Origin: Actinomycetota bacterium | Lineage (GTDB): Bacteria; Actinomycetota; Actinomycetes; Nanopelagicales; Nanopelagicaceae | Length of the DNA stretch: 64,000 nt | Direction of reading: 5' to 3' | NCBI GenBank assembly: GCA_009698815.1 | Contig: WLPJ01000004.1 | Span: forward strand, 62,001-126,000 | In this document: positions 54,890-64,000 of the stretch, one piece after another | How positions within the stretch are numbered: position 1 is the stretch's first letter | Layout of the letters: each line of letters opens with the position of its first letter | Translations under genes and position numbers: made by a program | The notes under the pieces: generated by a model | What the model was told of the DNA's origin: nothing | The model's database searches: none | Seen by the model: only the letters and a program-made list of their open reading frames with translations

Positions 54890-56268
54890 AGCGGACGTGC
54901 TACCAAATCAGCGCCCATGGAATCTATGATCACCGCATCAATATATTGGCCAACTTCAAAATTGGTATCAATAAAGGAGGTTGTTCCATCTACTTCGGGG
55001 CCTTGGTGCGCTGCGCGACCTTCTTGTAGCTCGCTATCTTCGATAAGGACCCGCACATTTTCTCCGATACGAGCTGCCGCGCGCATAGAAACCATCTCAT
55101 CAGATAGCGATGACAGCGATTCGACGCGTGATTTAATCAAATCTTCATCGACCTTATCGGTTAGATCTAACGCTTCTGTGTTGTCCTCATCGGAATATCC
55201 GAAGATACCGATCGCATCTAACTTTGCTGCGCTTATGAAGTTAGCTAAATCATCGAAATCTGCTTGAGTCTCACCTGGAAAACCAACGATAAAGTTTGAA
55301 CGGATTCCAGCCTCCGGAGATAGCGCACGAATCTGACTAATTAAATGCAGAAACTTTTCGGAATCTCCAAAGCGGCGCATGCGGCGCAGAATTGTTGGAC
55401 TAGTGTGCTGGAAAGATAAATCGAAGTATGGAGCCACTTTCTCGGTCTCGATCATCGCTTGCAATAGCGATGGTCGCATTTCAGCGGGCTGTAAATAAGA
55501 AAGGCGAACTCTTTCTATGCCCTCAATTGCTGCAAATTCAGGAAGGATCTTCTCCATTAATTTTAGATCGCCGAGGTCCTTGCCGTAAGACGTTGTATTT
55601 TCACTAACTAAGAAGAGTTCGCTCACGCCATTATTGGCAAGCCAGCGACCTTCTTCAATTATTTCAGTCGGCTTACGAGAAATAAAGGAACCTCTGAAAT
55701 ATGGAATTGCGCAAAATGAACAACGGCGGTCGCACCCAGATGCGATCTTTAGCGGTGCCCAAGGAGCATCACCTAGTCGTTTGCGAAAGAGTGAGCCGCC
55801 GGCGCCAAGTGATGATGCATATGCCTCATCGCGCGCGGCCGGTCGATCTGCTGGGGCAATTGGCAAAAGTGATCTGCGATCACGCGGCACATGTGGTGTG
55901 TGCGCATTTCCAGAGACAATTGATTGCAAGCGTGCTGAAATATCTTGATAGTCATCAAAACCTAAAATTCCATCTGCTTCAGGTAAAGCTTTAGCAAGTT
56001 CTTGACCGTAACGCTCTGCCATACAACCAACGGCCACCACAGCACGTGTTTTCCCATGGCCTTTAAGGGAATTGGCCTCTAGCAGCGCATCAATTGAATC
56101 TTTCTTTGCGGATTCAATAAAGCCGCAGGTATTTACAACTGCAACTTCAGCGCTTTCAACATCGGAGACAAGTGTCCATCCATCGGCGGCAAGTCTGCCG
56201 GCAAGTTCTTCGGAGTCAACTTCGTTGCGGGCACAGCCCATAGTGACGATTGCAACGGTACGGCTCAT
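54886..56268 (-). CDS. rimO: Ribosomal protein S12 methylthiotransferase RimO
   Basis: 460 residues. N-terminal UPF0004 domain with [51 protein letters not shown]; radical-SAM [27 protein letters not shown]-terminal TRAM domain ending [20 protein letters not shown]. The CARNxVDSE and [13 protein letters not shown] patterns distinguish RimO from MiaB. It methylthiolates an aspartate of S12. Coupled to pgsA; the RodZ-like gene is 28 bases upstream. Confidence 0.95.
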   Translation of the reverse strand: MSRTVAIVTMGCARNEVDSEELAGRLAADGWTLVSDVESAEVAVVNTCGFIESAKKDSIDALLEANSLKGHGKTRAVVAVGCMAERYGQELAKALPEADGILGFDDYQDISARLQSIVSGNAHTPHVPRDRRSLLPIAPADRPAARDEAYASSLGAGGSLFRKRLGDAPWAPLKIASGCDRRCSFCAIPYFRGSFISRKPTEIIEEGRWLANNGVSELFLVSENTTSYGKDLGDLKLMEKILPEFAAIEGIERVRLSYLQPAEMRPSLLQAMIETEKVAPYFDLSFQHTSPTILRRMRRFGDSEKFLHLISQIRALSPEAGIRSNFIVGFPGETQADFDDLANFISAAKLDAIGIFGYSDEDNTEALDLTDKVDEDLIKSRVESLSSLSDEMVSMRAAARIGENVRVLIEDSELQEGRAAHQGPEVDGTTSFIDTNFEVGQYIDAVIIDSMGADLVARPL

Positions 56269-56296
56269 TGCGCAGATCTTACAGGGTCAAGGTGGA

Positions 56297-57043
56297 TTAC
56301 TTAGATCTGAAGGTCTTGCGAACCTCTTGATTACGCTCTCCCAACGGGGCAAGTGCTGTGCCGTTGAGTGTTAGATCAAGATCTCCGGCATTGCTGACAT
56401 AAATACTGATTGAAGTTGGTGCGCTAAAACTTTTTGAGTCACCTTGAAAGATGGGGCCTTTAAATAAATGTTTGCCATCAACAACAACATCTATATTTGA
56501 ATTTCCACGAGTTGCCGCAATTGTTAACTTCATTTCCCCATTTGCATCGGGTACAACTGTTGCTTCGACCTTTGGAGTTGGCTCGGCAGTTGGCGTAGCA
56601 ATTGGTGGCGGCGTTGGAGACTCAGTCACCGTAGGGGTAACCATAGTCTTGGAGTTAGAGATAATAATTTGTCCGCCGGCGATGGCTGCCAGAATAACGA
56701 TCGATGCAATAGCCAGTGGTTTCCAGGAAAGAGACTTACGTTCGGTAGCAAATTTGGTTACATTGTTTTCAACCAACATGTCATGAATAGTCCGCGCCTC
56801 AGTGGAATGTTCTTCGTTAAAAAGATCGATCAAAGTTTGCACATCAACTGAAATTTTTGGTGCGATATTTCGCAAGTGTCCGCGAGCGTAAGTATCTCCC
56901 CCGCAGTGAATGAAATTATTCTTTTCAATCTCTCGAATTAGACCCGGTCGAATACTCGTTGACTCTGCGAGTTCGTCAATGCTCAGTCCAGCACTTTCAC
57001 GCGCGGCTCTTAAGAACTCACCTAGCGGCATAACGACTCGCAA
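56297..57043 (-). CDS. RodZ-like helix-turn-helix membrane protein (HTH_25, DUF4115)
   Basis: Up to 248 residues. N-terminal HTH_25 domain (LGEFLRAARESAGLSIDELAESTSIRPGLIREIEKNNF), a basic stretch, one membrane helix (about 107-130, LAIASIVILAAIAGGQIII), a Pro/Thr linker (VTESPTPPPIATPTAEPTPK) and an external DUF4115-like beta domain. It resembles RodZ, the cell-shape factor that links cytoskeleton and envelope, and the homologues between ftsK and rimO in other actinobacteria. The start is TTG 57043 or, four codons later, ATG 57031; neither has a strong ribosome site. Confidence 0.83.
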   Translation of the reverse strand: MRVVMPLGEFLRAARESAGLSIDELAESTSIRPGLIREIEKNNFIHCGGDTYARGHLRNIAPKISVDVQTLIDLFNEEHSTEARTIHDMLVENNVTKFATERKSLSWKPLAIASIVILAAIAGGQIIISNSKTMVTPTVTESPTPPPIATPTAEPTPKVEATVVPDANGEMKLTIAATRGNSNIDVVVDGKHLFKGPIFQGDSKSFSAPTSISIYVSNAGDLDLTLNGTALAPLGERNQEVRKTFRSK

Positions 57044-57095
57044 TTCACTGTAAATTTAATAGGCACTGATTATCAACGAAGTGTAGTTGTGTAAT

Positions 57096-57120
57096 CACCC
57101 GATGAATAGATGAACGGGTG
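57096..57120. other. Inverted repeat between ftsK and the RodZ-like gene
   Basis: CACCCG-(13 bases)-CGGGTG, perfect 6 bp, about 55 bases upstream of the RodZ-like gene. No T-tract on either strand; it could be a weak operator. Low confidence. Confidence 0.3.
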
Positions 57121-57179
57121 GTGAAGGCCGAATATCACCCCAGGTTGTAGTCCTCGGATTGGGTTAACGCGAAGTGAAT

Positions 57180-59531
57180 TTAATAATCGCGCAGCGTAGC
57201 GAGCACAGAATCGAGTTCATCTGGCTTCACCATTACCACGCGGGCCTTGGAACCTTCCGAAGGCCCAACAATTCCACGCGATTCCATCAAATCCATCAAG
57301 CGACCTGCTTTGGCAAATCCAACGCGCAATTTTCGTTGCAACATTGAGGTGGAACCAAATTGGGTTCCTACTACTAATTCAACGGCTTGCAGCAGAATAT
57401 CTAAATCATCACCAATATCTTTATCAACCAATTTATTTGTCTGCGGTGCAACTGTTACATCTTCACGATAGCGCGGCGAAAGTTGCTTCTTTACGTGACT
57501 TGTTACCGCCTCAATTTCGCGTTCAGAAACATAGGCACCTTGAATACGAATTGCGCGAGATGATCCCATTGGGATAAAGAGAGCATCGCCTTGTCCCACC
57601 AACTTTTCAGCACCTGGGCTATCTAAAATAACGCGGCTATCTGCTAGAGAACTGGTTGCAAATGAAAGACGGGAAGGAACATTAGCTTTGATTAACCCTG
57701 TGACAACATCTACTGACGGGCGCTGCGTTGCTAATACCAAGTGGATTCCGGCAGAACGCGCCAACTGCGTGATGCGAACAACTGATTCTTCAACCTCGCG
57801 TGCTGCAACAATCATCAAATCTGCAAGTTCGTCTATGATTACTAGCAAGTACGGATATGGCTCAACCACCCGATCGCTTCCGGGAGGGGCGATAACTTTT
57901 CCAGCGCGTACTGCCTTATTGAAATCATCAATATGTCTAAAGCCAAAAGTAGAAAGATCTTCATATCGCAGATCCATTTCACGAACCACCCAGGTAAGGG
58001 CATCCGCGGCTTTCTTAGGGTTGGTAATAATTGGGGTAATCAAATGTGGGATACCTTCATAGGCGGTTAATTCCACGCGCTTTGGATCAATTAAAACCAA
58101 GCGCACATCATCAGGTGTTGCGCGCATTAAAATCGAGATAATCATCGCGTTAATCATTGAAGATTTACCAGCACCTGTTGCACCTGCGACAAGTAGATGT
58201 GGCATTTTCGCTAAGTTTGCGCAGACAAAGTTTCCTTCTACATCTTTACCCAACGCAACCAACATAGGATGGTGATCTTGGCCGGCAACGCTTGAGCGCA
58301 TAACATCGCCTAGAGCGACAATTTCTCGATCAGCGTTAGGGATTTCAATTCCTACGGCAGATTTGCCGGGAATCGGCGAAAGAATTCTTACATCGCCACT
58401 GGCAACAGCGTAGGAAATATTTTTTGCAAGTGCGGTGATTCGTTCAACCTTTACCGCGTTACCTAATTCAACTTCATATCGTGTAACAGTTGGACCACGC
58501 ATAAAACCAGTTACTTGAGCATCAATTTCAAATTGCGCAAAAACTTCAGTTAGCGCAGCGACTACCGTGTCATTTGCCTTTGATTTAGCTTTCGCCGCCG
58601 GCCCGGTACGAAGTAAATCTTGAGGAGGCAGCGAATAATGTGAATCCGCAGTCAGCAATAACTGTTCAGGGCGTTTGGCAGATGCTGGGGCGCTAGTGGA
58701 TGTAGCAGGTGCTTGTACGTGGCGGGGTACTTCCACTGTGAACTCTTCATCAAATTCTTCTTCATCCAGATCATCATCTTCTGCGACTTCATCCCCATGA
58801 CGATTCCAAGCAACAACAGGAGTTTCAAAGGGTGGAGTATCAGTAATTTCAAAATCTGATTCTGCGCGCTGTGGACGTTTAGACCAGAGCCAGATAAAAG
58901 TGTTTTTGGCGCGGATGGCAACGGATGAAAGTGGAGTCGCAGTCGTTATCAGAAATGCAAATAAGAAAAGTAAAGATAGGAATGGGTAGGCCAACATCGA
59001 AGTCATTAGCGCTTCAAGTGGCATCGCAACTGCGTAACCAAGCCACCCGCCACCTTGGCGCATTGCAGTTGCACCGGTTGGGTTTAGCGCACCTAGTGAG
59101 CCGTTAAATAAATGCGCTAATCCTGTTGTGCTAACAATCATTGTCACAACCCCAACAACGATTCGAGAGGTTGCCTTGTGATCATCAGGGGTTCTAAATA
59201 ATCGAATCGCAAAGTAAATTGCTACCACTGGCGCAAAGAAACCGATTCGGCCGAAAGCGCCATAAATAGCCGCATAAATATTGCGGCCTACAAAGTTATC
59301 TGCGGCAAACCAAGTGCCAGCAAAAGCAGCCAGCGCTAATAAGAGAAGTAAGAAAGCTGCGCCATCTCGGTGGTGAGCTGGATCTAGATCTCGTGCTCCA
59401 CGTCCAAGGAAGCGAACGGTTGAGCCGAGCGCTTTAGCAATTGATTTCCAAATGGCACTAAGCGCGCGGCCGAGAAATGAGAAGGCCGTGCTGGATGCTT
59501 TGCTCGAGGATGCGCGTTTTTTCTTAGCCAC
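57180..59531 (-). CDS. ftsK: DNA translocase FtsK/SpoIIIE
   Basis: 783 residues. N-terminal four-helix membrane domain (about 60-210), acidic/Pro linker (EDDDLDEEEFDEEFTVEVPRH), then the motor: LLVAGATGAGKSSMINAMIISIL (Walker A), LVLIDPKRVELTAYEGIPHL, LLVIIDELADLMIVAAREVEE (Walker B), ATQRPSVDVVTGLIKANVPSRL, and the C-terminal gamma winged helix (about 715-780, TSMLQRKLRVGFAKAGRLMDLMESRGIVGPSEGSKAR). It pumps chromosome ends through the septum. It lies just downstream of rnj on the same strand. Confidence 0.97.
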   Translation of the reverse strand: MAKKKRASSSKASSTAFSFLGRALSAIWKSIAKALGSTVRFLGRGARDLDPAHHRDGAAFLLLLLALAAFAGTWFAADNFVGRNIYAAIYGAFGRIGFFAPVVAIYFAIRLFRTPDDHKATSRIVVGVVTMIVSTTGLAHLFNGSLGALNPTGATAMRQGGGWLGYAVAMPLEALMTSMLAYPFLSLLFLFAFLITTATPLSSVAIRAKNTFIWLWSKRPQRAESDFEITDTPPFETPVVAWNRHGDEVAEDDDLDEEEFDEEFTVEVPRHVQAPATSTSAPASAKRPEQLLLTADSHYSLPPQDLLRTGPAAKAKSKANDTVVAALTEVFAQFEIDAQVTGFMRGPTVTRYEVELGNAVKVERITALAKNISYAVASGDVRILSPIPGKSAVGIEIPNADREIVALGDVMRSSVAGQDHHPMLVALGKDVEGNFVCANLAKMPHLLVAGATGAGKSSMINAMIISILMRATPDDVRLVLIDPKRVELTAYEGIPHLITPIITNPKKAADALTWVVREMDLRYEDLSTFGFRHIDDFNKAVRAGKVIAPPGSDRVVEPYPYLLVIIDELADLMIVAAREVEESVVRITQLARSAGIHLVLATQRPSVDVVTGLIKANVPSRLSFATSSLADSRVILDSPGAEKLVGQGDALFIPMGSSRAIRIQGAYVSEREIEAVTSHVKKQLSPRYREDVTVAPQTNKLVDKDIGDDLDILLQAVELVVGTQFGSTSMLQRKLRVGFAKAGRLMDLMESRGIVGPSEGSKARVVMVKPDELDSVLATLRDY

Positions 59532-59548
59532 ACCTTTAATCTTAGCGG

Positions 59549-61231
59549 TCAGACCTCAATAACTACGGGAACGATCATTGGGCGGCGGCGATGTTTTCCA
59601 CCAACCCAGCTACCTATAGTTCTGCGAACTACTTGGGAAAGTTGATGAGTTCCATTTACGCCTTCTGAAACTGCGTGCTGTAAGGCTTTTTCAATTTGGC
59701 CTTTAACTTCATCAAAGAGCGCTTCATCCTCATTAAACCCACGTGCATGAATATCTGGCCCGGCGATGATTTTTCCACTCTGCGATTCAATTACTACAAC
59801 CACTGAAATAAATCCTTCTTCACCAAGAATGCGGCGATCTTTTAGGGATGATTCCGTTATATCGCCGATGCTCTGTCCGTCTACATATACAAAACCGCAA
59901 GGTACTGCACCTGCGACGCTAGCTTCGTGATCTACTAAATCAACAACTATTCCATTTTCGATAATGAAGGTATTTGCTCGTGGCACTCCCGCTTGGATAG
60001 CAAGTTCGGCATTTGCTTTTAGATGACGCCATTCTCCGTGAACTGGAAGCGCATATTTTGGTTTAACAATGTTGTAGCAGTACAACAACTCCCCCGCTGC
60101 AGCATGACCAGAGACATGCACCATGGCATTGGCTTTGTGTACAACTTTTGCACCGAAACGAGTTAACTCGTTAATTACGCGAAATACTGAGTTTTCATTT
60201 CCTGGAATAAGTGAGGATGCCAGAATTACCGTGTCACCATCACCGACTCTGATTTGGTGATCACCGTTAGCCATTCGCGAAAGCGCCGCCATTGGCTCGC
60301 CTTGCGATCCGGTACAAATTAAAACAACTCGATCGTCATAGTTATCTAGATCTTTGGCATCGATAACTATCCCTGCAGGAATATTTAGATAGCCCATATC
60401 TTCGGCTATCTTCATATTACGAACCATTGACCTGCCAATGAAAACAACTTTACGATCATGAATGGCTGCGGTATCAATAACTTGTTGCACGCGATGCACA
60501 TGAGATGAGAAAGACGCCACGATCACACGGCGCTTGGTTGCGGCGATTACTCTATTTAGCGCTGGCATAATTTCGCGTTCAGCTGGAGTAAATCCAGGCA
60601 CGTCAGCATTTGTAGAATCAACTAAGAATAAATCAACACCTTCATCACCCAAGCGAGCAAAGGTACGCAGATCGGTGATGCGCCCATCCAACGGCAATTG
60701 ATCCATCTTGAAGTCACCTGTATGTAAAACAGTTCCGGCCTTAGTGTGGATTGCAATCGCAAGGGCATCAGGGATCGAGTGATTTACGGCGATGAATTCG
60801 ACCTCAAACGGTCCAATATCTTCGCGCATACCCTCTTTAACTTCACGCGTAAGTGGTGAGATGCGATGTTCTTTTAATTTTGCGCTTACGAGCGCCAGAG
60901 TTAAGGCAGATCCGTAAAGGGCGATATCCCCTCGCTCGCGCAATAGATACGGAGTTGCACCGATGTGGTCTTCATGGCCGTGCGTTAGTACAAGTCCAAC
61001 AACATCATCTAAGCGATCACGTATGTAACTAAAATCAGGCAAAATCAAATCGATTCCTGGCTGATTTTCTTCAGGGAAAAGCACGCCGCAATCAACTATT
61101 AACAACTTGCCATTGGTTTCAAAGACGGTCATATTGCGACCGATTTCAGCTAAGCCACCGAGGGCAACGATGCGCAACCCGCCTGCTACTAATTTATCGG
61201 GTGCACCGAGATCGGGATGTGGATGGGTCAT
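59549..61231 (-). CDS. rnj: Ribonuclease J
   Basis: 560 residues. Metallo-beta-lactamase motif LTHGHEDHIGATPYLL, VLHTGDFKMDQ, beta-CASP elements (FSSHVHRVQQVIDTA; CTGSQGEPMAALSRMANG), MVHVSGHAAAGELLYCYNIVKPKYALPVHGEWRHL, and the C-terminal domain with DGQSIGDI. It has 5'-3' exo- and endonuclease activity in mRNA decay and rRNA maturation. Located between dapA (10-base gap) and ftsK as in Mycobacterium (Rv2752c-Rv2753c). Confidence 0.97.
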   Translation of the reverse strand: MTHPHPDLGAPDKLVAGGLRIVALGGLAEIGRNMTVFETNGKLLIVDCGVLFPEENQPGIDLILPDFSYIRDRLDDVVGLVLTHGHEDHIGATPYLLRERGDIALYGSALTLALVSAKLKEHRISPLTREVKEGMREDIGPFEVEFIAVNHSIPDALAIAIHTKAGTVLHTGDFKMDQLPLDGRITDLRTFARLGDEGVDLFLVDSTNADVPGFTPAEREIMPALNRVIAATKRRVIVASFSSHVHRVQQVIDTAAIHDRKVVFIGRSMVRNMKIAEDMGYLNIPAGIVIDAKDLDNYDDRVVLICTGSQGEPMAALSRMANGDHQIRVGDGDTVILASSLIPGNENSVFRVINELTRFGAKVVHKANAMVHVSGHAAAGELLYCYNIVKPKYALPVHGEWRHLKANAELAIQAGVPRANTFIIENGIVVDLVDHEASVAGAVPCGFVYVDGQSIGDITESSLKDRRILGEEGFISVVVVIESQSGKIIAGPDIHARGFNEDEALFDEVKGQIEKALQHAVSEGVNGTHQLSQVVRRTIGSWVGGKHRRRPMIVPVVIEV

Positions 61232-61241
61232 AAATTAATTG

Positions 61242-62129
61242 TTATAGCGAGACGCCGCCGGCGATCAGATCTGTGCGCAGTTGCGCGATCTGCTCTTGCG
61301 TTGCATCTACTAGAGGAAGTCTTGTATGCCCACCAGGAAGGCCCATCAGATTGAGCGCTGCTTTGGTGAGAATCGCACCTTGCGTTCGGAATGTTCCGGT
61401 AAAGACAGGTAGTAATTTTTGATGAATTTCAAGTGCACGCGCTGCATTGCCAGCAAACCAAGCGTTTAACATCTCTTTCAGATCTTTACCGACAGTGTGT
61501 CCGCAAACTGAAACCATTCCGACTGCGCCAACTGAAAGCAGCGGCAAGTTCAAGATGTCATCACCTGAATAAACTGGGATTCCACAACGCTTAATAACCC
61601 AAGAAGTTGATGCCACATTTCCCTTGGCATCTTTAAGGGCAACGATCTGTGGATGCTCATAAAGGCTAACAATCGTGTCAGGCTCAATTTCAATTCCACA
61701 GCGACCCGGAATGTCATACATCATTAGCGGTAAATCTGTGGCGCCGGCAACTGCTCTAAAGTGAGCAGCAACGCCTGCTTGTGGCGGCTTGTTGTAATAC
61801 GGAGTCACAACCAACAAACCATCAGCGCCAGCTTTTTCAGTTCGCTTTGCTTGGTTAATTGAATATTCAGTTTCGTTATCGCCCGCACCAGATACAACAA
61901 AAATCTTTGGTCCAACCACATCTTTTACAACTCTAATTATTTCTTCTTTTTCAGAAGATTTTGTAGTTGGCGCCTCACCAGTTGTTCCATTTACAGCAAT
62001 TCCATCGTGGCCATTTGCAACCAAATGTGCAGCTAATTTCTCAACGCCCGGCCAATCGATTTTGCCGTCCTTATCGAATGGGGTCACCATTGCGGTGAGC
62101 ATGCGTCCAAACGGTGCTGCGATATCCAT
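61242..62129 (-). CDS. dapA: 4-hydroxy-tetrahydrodipicolinate synthase
   Basis: 295-residue TIM barrel: GIAVNGTTGEAPTTKSSEKEEIIRV, the Tyr in VVTPYYNKPPQAG, Schiff-base Lys in IVALKDAKGN. It condenses pyruvate with aspartate semialdehyde, the first committed step to diaminopimelate and lysine. A small hairpin ACCG-TTTTA-CGGT lies between it and thyX, just upstream of the start codon. dapF is at 10854-11666. Confidence 0.97.
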   Translation of the reverse strand: MDIAAPFGRMLTAMVTPFDKDGKIDWPGVEKLAAHLVANGHDGIAVNGTTGEAPTTKSSEKEEIIRVVKDVVGPKIFVVSGAGDNETEYSINQAKRTEKAGADGLLVVTPYYNKPPQAGVAAHFRAVAGATDLPLMMYDIPGRCGIEIEPDTIVSLYEHPQIVALKDAKGNVASTSWVIKRCGIPVYSGDDILNLPLLSVGAVGMVSVCGHTVGKDLKEMLNAWFAGNAARALEIHQKLLPVFTGTFRTQGAILTKAALNLMGLPGGHTRLPLVDATQEQIAQLRTDLIAGGVSL

Positions 62130-62146
62130 GGGTGAAACCTACCGTT

Positions 62147-62866
62147 TTACGGTGCGATCCGTCCAGATTTTTCGAATGCACCGTAGGTAAGTGGCATCAA
62201 TTTCGCAAATTCGGCTTCCATTTTCTCAGCAACCATCTCAATTTCGCGTTGTGGATAGCTGGGAAAATGTGAACCTTCGCGCGCGGTGCGAAGTGAAAGA
62301 AAATTCATAAGCGCACGGGCATTCATTGAGACATACATAGATGAATAAGTCGCAACTGGCAAAACTGCACGAGCAACCTCGCGTGCGACGCCAGCTTCCA
62401 ACATTTTCTGATAACTGTCATAGGCAATTACATAAGCATCTTTCATAGCTTTAACGGTTACATCAAATTGCTCTTTAGTTCCATCTTCAAATGTATAGGA
62501 ACCGGTTTTACCAACTTGAATTAATTTACGCTCTTTGGAAGGAATGTAGAAGACTGGATTTAATTCGCGATAGCGACCAGATTCTTCGTTATAAGATGCG
62601 ATGCGATGGCGCATGAATTCTCGGAATACAAATATTGGTGCGCTGATAAAGAAGGTCATCGAAGTATGTTCGAATGGGGAACCGTGACGTTCGCGGGCAA
62701 GATAGTTGATCAGCCCTGCCGAACGAGCTGGGTCTTCGCCAATTTCATCCAATGACTGTTCTCCTGCAGTCGAAACGCGCGCAGCCCAAATTACATCGGC
62801 ATCGCTTGCGCTGGCTTTAACAAGTTCAACAGTTACATCGTCGCGAAAGATTATTTCCTGGCTCAT
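62147..62866 (-). CDS. thyX: Flavin-dependent thymidylate synthase
   Basis: 239 residues. The ThyX motif is present as RHRIASYNEESGRY, preceded by ERHGSPFEHTSMTFFISAPIFVFREFMRHR; the C-terminal ALMNFLSLRTAREGSHFPSYPQREI completes the active site. It methylates dUMP using methylenetetrahydrofolate and FAD. First of thyX-dapA-rnj-ftsK (17-base gap to dapA). It can use the dUMP produced by Dut in this window. No thyA is seen here. Confidence 0.97.
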   Translation of the reverse strand: MSQEIIFRDDVTVELVKASASDADVIWAARVSTAGEQSLDEIGEDPARSAGLINYLARERHGSPFEHTSMTFFISAPIFVFREFMRHRIASYNEESGRYRELNPVFYIPSKERKLIQVGKTGSYTFEDGTKEQFDVTVKAMKDAYVIAYDSYQKMLEAGVAREVARAVLPVATYSSMYVSMNARALMNFLSLRTAREGSHFPSYPQREIEMVAEKMEAEFAKLMPLTYGAFEKSGRIAP

Positions 62867-62926
62867 AGGCGAAACCTTATAGAGAACGCGCTATCTCACC
62901 GAGGATATCTAGGGCAGAATGCACCC

Positions 62927-63601
62927 GTGTCTAGAGTGAACCGCGCCACGGCTGCGCAATCCCTGAGCGTCTCCCTGACAGTTGGAGCATATGGAGTTGC
63001 CTTTGGCGCCGCCTCGGTTGCTGCAGGATTTACTGTTTGGCAAAGTTGTTTGCTATCACTTCTTACATTTACTGGCGCTTCTCAATTTGCGGTAGTCGGT
63101 GTTCTTGGGGCAGGCGGTAGCGCGATCAGCGGCATTGCAACTGCAACTTTGCTGGGCGTTCGCAATACTTTATATGGACTTCGCATGGCGCCAGTTCTAA
63201 ATGTAAAAGGGCTGCGGCGTATTTTTGCCGCGCAATTAACTATCGATGAATCCACCGGTGTTGCTCTATCTCAAGAAAAAATTGGTTTGCGCGAGATGCG
63301 CCAAGGATTTTGGCTAACCGGTTTTGGCGTATTTATCTTCTGGAATATTTTCACCTTAGCTGGCGCTCTTGGTGCGCAGGCGATGGGTGATCCAGCAGCC
63401 TGGGGGCTAGATGCTGCGGTGCCGGCAGCATTTTTGGGATTGCTCTGGCCTAGGTTGATTAACAAGACTGATCGCCTTTTAGCAGTTGCCGCGTGCGCAC
63501 TAGCGCTAGCAATGACGCCGTATTTCGTCCCTGGTGTTCCGATTATTTCAACAGCGTTTTTAGCAGTCTTCTTCGGATTGCGAGCACGTGTATGGAAATA
63601 A
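62927..63601 (+). CDS. azlC: AzlC-family branched-chain amino acid exporter large subunit
   Basis: 224 residues, about six to eight membrane segments: SVSLTVGAYGVAFGAASVAAGFTVWQSCLLSLLTFTGASQFAVVGVLGAGG, then GIATATLLGVRNTLYGLRMAPVL, typical of AzlC. With AzlD it exports branched-chain amino acids or analogues. GTG start 60 bases from the divergent thyX. It overlaps azlD by 10 bases. Leucine synthesis genes are also in this window, but no link in sequence is visible. Confidence 0.92.
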   Translation: MSRVNRATAAQSLSVSLTVGAYGVAFGAASVAAGFTVWQSCLLSLLTFTGASQFAVVGVLGAGGSAISGIATATLLGVRNTLYGLRMAPVLNVKGLRRIFAAQLTIDESTGVALSQEKIGLREMRQGFWLTGFGVFIFWNIFTLAGALGAQAMGDPAAWGLDAAVPAAFLGLLWPRLINKTDRLLAVAACALALAMTPYFVPGVPIISTAFLAVFFGLRARVWK

Positions 63602-63915
63602 ATACAATTGATCCTTTTTGGCTGGCGGTAATTGGCACCAGCGTTCTGGCATTTATTCTTAAATATCTGGGTCATAACGTTCCGAAGAGTTGGCTTTCAA
63701 ATCCTCGAGCCTTGAAGATCAATTCATTGATCCCGATCGCGCTCTTAAGCGCCTTAGTTGCGGTGCAAACATTTACAAAAGATTCGATGCTAATTGCAGA
63801 TCAAAGGCTGGCCGGAGTCGGCGTGGCAGTTCTTGCGCTTATCTTGCGTGCGCCGTTTCCAGTTGTCGTCATATCAGCGGCAGCAACTTCAGCTGCTTTG
63901 TTCCATATCCAGTAA
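63592..63915 (+). CDS. azlD: AzlD-family branched-chain amino acid exporter small subunit
   Basis: I start at ATG 63592 (MEINTIDPFWLAVIGTSVLAFILKYLGHNVP), 107 residues, inside the last codons of azlC; the track start 33 codons upstream is a shadow of azlC. Four hydrophobic segments, with LGHNVP near residue 30 and a C-terminal LAGVGVAVLALILRAPFPVVVISAAATSALF-like end, match AzlD. It is the small partner of AzlC. Confidence 0.87.
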   Translation: MEINTIDPFWLAVIGTSVLAFILKYLGHNVPKSWLSNPRALKINSLIPIALLSALVAVQTFTKDSMLIADQRLAGVGVAVLALILRAPFPVVVISAAATSAALFHIQ

Positions 63916-63920
63916 GGAAA

Positions 63921-64000
63921 TTAAATTATATTTAGCGCTTGTAACTTTTCTTTTAGATCATTATCTGAAGGCTCAGTTAGATGGGTACCATCTGAAAAAA
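63921..64000 (-). CDS. 3' end of an unidentified minus-strand gene
   Basis: A minus-strand frame open from the window edge to TAA at 63921 encodes SDGTHLTEPSDNDLKEKLQALNII at its end. The composition looks like a real protein C-terminus and the other two minus frames are closed. It converges on azlD with a five-base gap. Too short to name. Confidence 0.55.
   Translation of the reverse strand, partial: FSDGTHLTEPSDNDLKEKLQALNII

Noticed and set aside
57096-57120. Terminator of ftsK
   Set aside because: The CACCCG/CGGGTG stem has a 13-base loop and no T-tract on either strand.

Overview
This is a gene-dense, low-to-moderate GC (my estimate, mid-40s percent) chromosomal segment from an actinobacterium. 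The gene content and order are actinobacterial. Examples are the DUF3159, DUF3093, DUF4193 and DUF3046 families, a ClgR-type regulator, a histone-like HU with a lysine-rich tail, leuCD with a divergent IclR regulator, and the rpsP-khpA-rimM-trmD, ffh-glnD-glnB-amtB-ftsY-smc-rnc and rimO-pgsA-pncC-clgR strings. The modest GC, tight packing and many 1-4 base overlaps suggest a streamlined freshwater planktonic lineage of the acI / Nanopelagicales type. That placement is an inference: no rRNA gene is present to confirm it.

Layout. 1-14007 holds a truncated dxs, acn, an RNA m5U methyltransferase, two TrkA-like K+ regulatory proteins, and a block matching the Mycobacterium tuberculosis Rv2689c-Rv2699c order (DUF3159, dut, DUF3093, DUF4193). 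It ends with the translationally coupled operon miaB-miaA-dapF-hflX. 14008-21970 is an accessory metabolic cluster: class II amidotransferase, APC-family permease, SDR oxidoreductase, glutamine-synthetase-like ligase, aldehyde dehydrogenase, iron-type alcohol dehydrogenase and class I amidotransferase. It looks like uptake and gamma-glutamylation-linked catabolism of an amine or amino-acid-like substrate. 21990-46860 is a long minus-strand core block: a fatty acid desaturase, trmD-rimM-khpA-rpsP, ffh, glnD-glnB-amtB, ftsY-smc-rnc-rpmF-DUF177-SepIVA-like-coaD-rsmD-recG, a divergent rpmB, a secreted protein of unknown function, thiL, an AsnC effector domain, ddl-gpsA-plsC and HU. 47120-49903 is leuDC with an IclR regulator. 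49900-62866 covers DNA repair, cell envelope and RNA decay: recX-recA, yaaA, tspO, DUF3046, tetR, clgR, pncC, pgsA, rimO, a RodZ-like gene, ftsK, rnj, dapA and thyX. 62927-63915 is an AzlCD-type exporter pair. The window ends in the 3' end of an unidentified minus-strand gene.

Regulatory DNA. The clearest case is the recA-yaaA intergenic region. It holds a LexA box, a match to the LexA-independent RecA-NDp (PafBC-type) promoter consensus, and directly upstream a tandem 23-base hairpin-forming repeat. The 10-mer of that repeat, GCGACACGCC, recurs only in two other intergenic regions that I could find, each about 100 bases upstream of a minus-strand gene (HU and DUF4193). Other sites are a perfect palindrome upstream of acn, a candidate IclR operator, a possible GlnR box upstream of amtB, a compact three-way-junction sequence after leuD, and two strong intrinsic terminators. 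recX lacks any canonical start codon.

No tRNA, rRNA, CRISPR array, insertion sequence, prophage or att site was seen. No gene-free stretch exceeds about 300 bases. The longest are 51504-51777 and 46861-47119, both described below, then 25002-25158 (rpsP leader, nothing specific seen), 9240-9393 and 30583-30731. I did not find a clear-cut new multi-gene system. The accessory 14-22 kb cluster and the recurring intergenic motif are the best leads.
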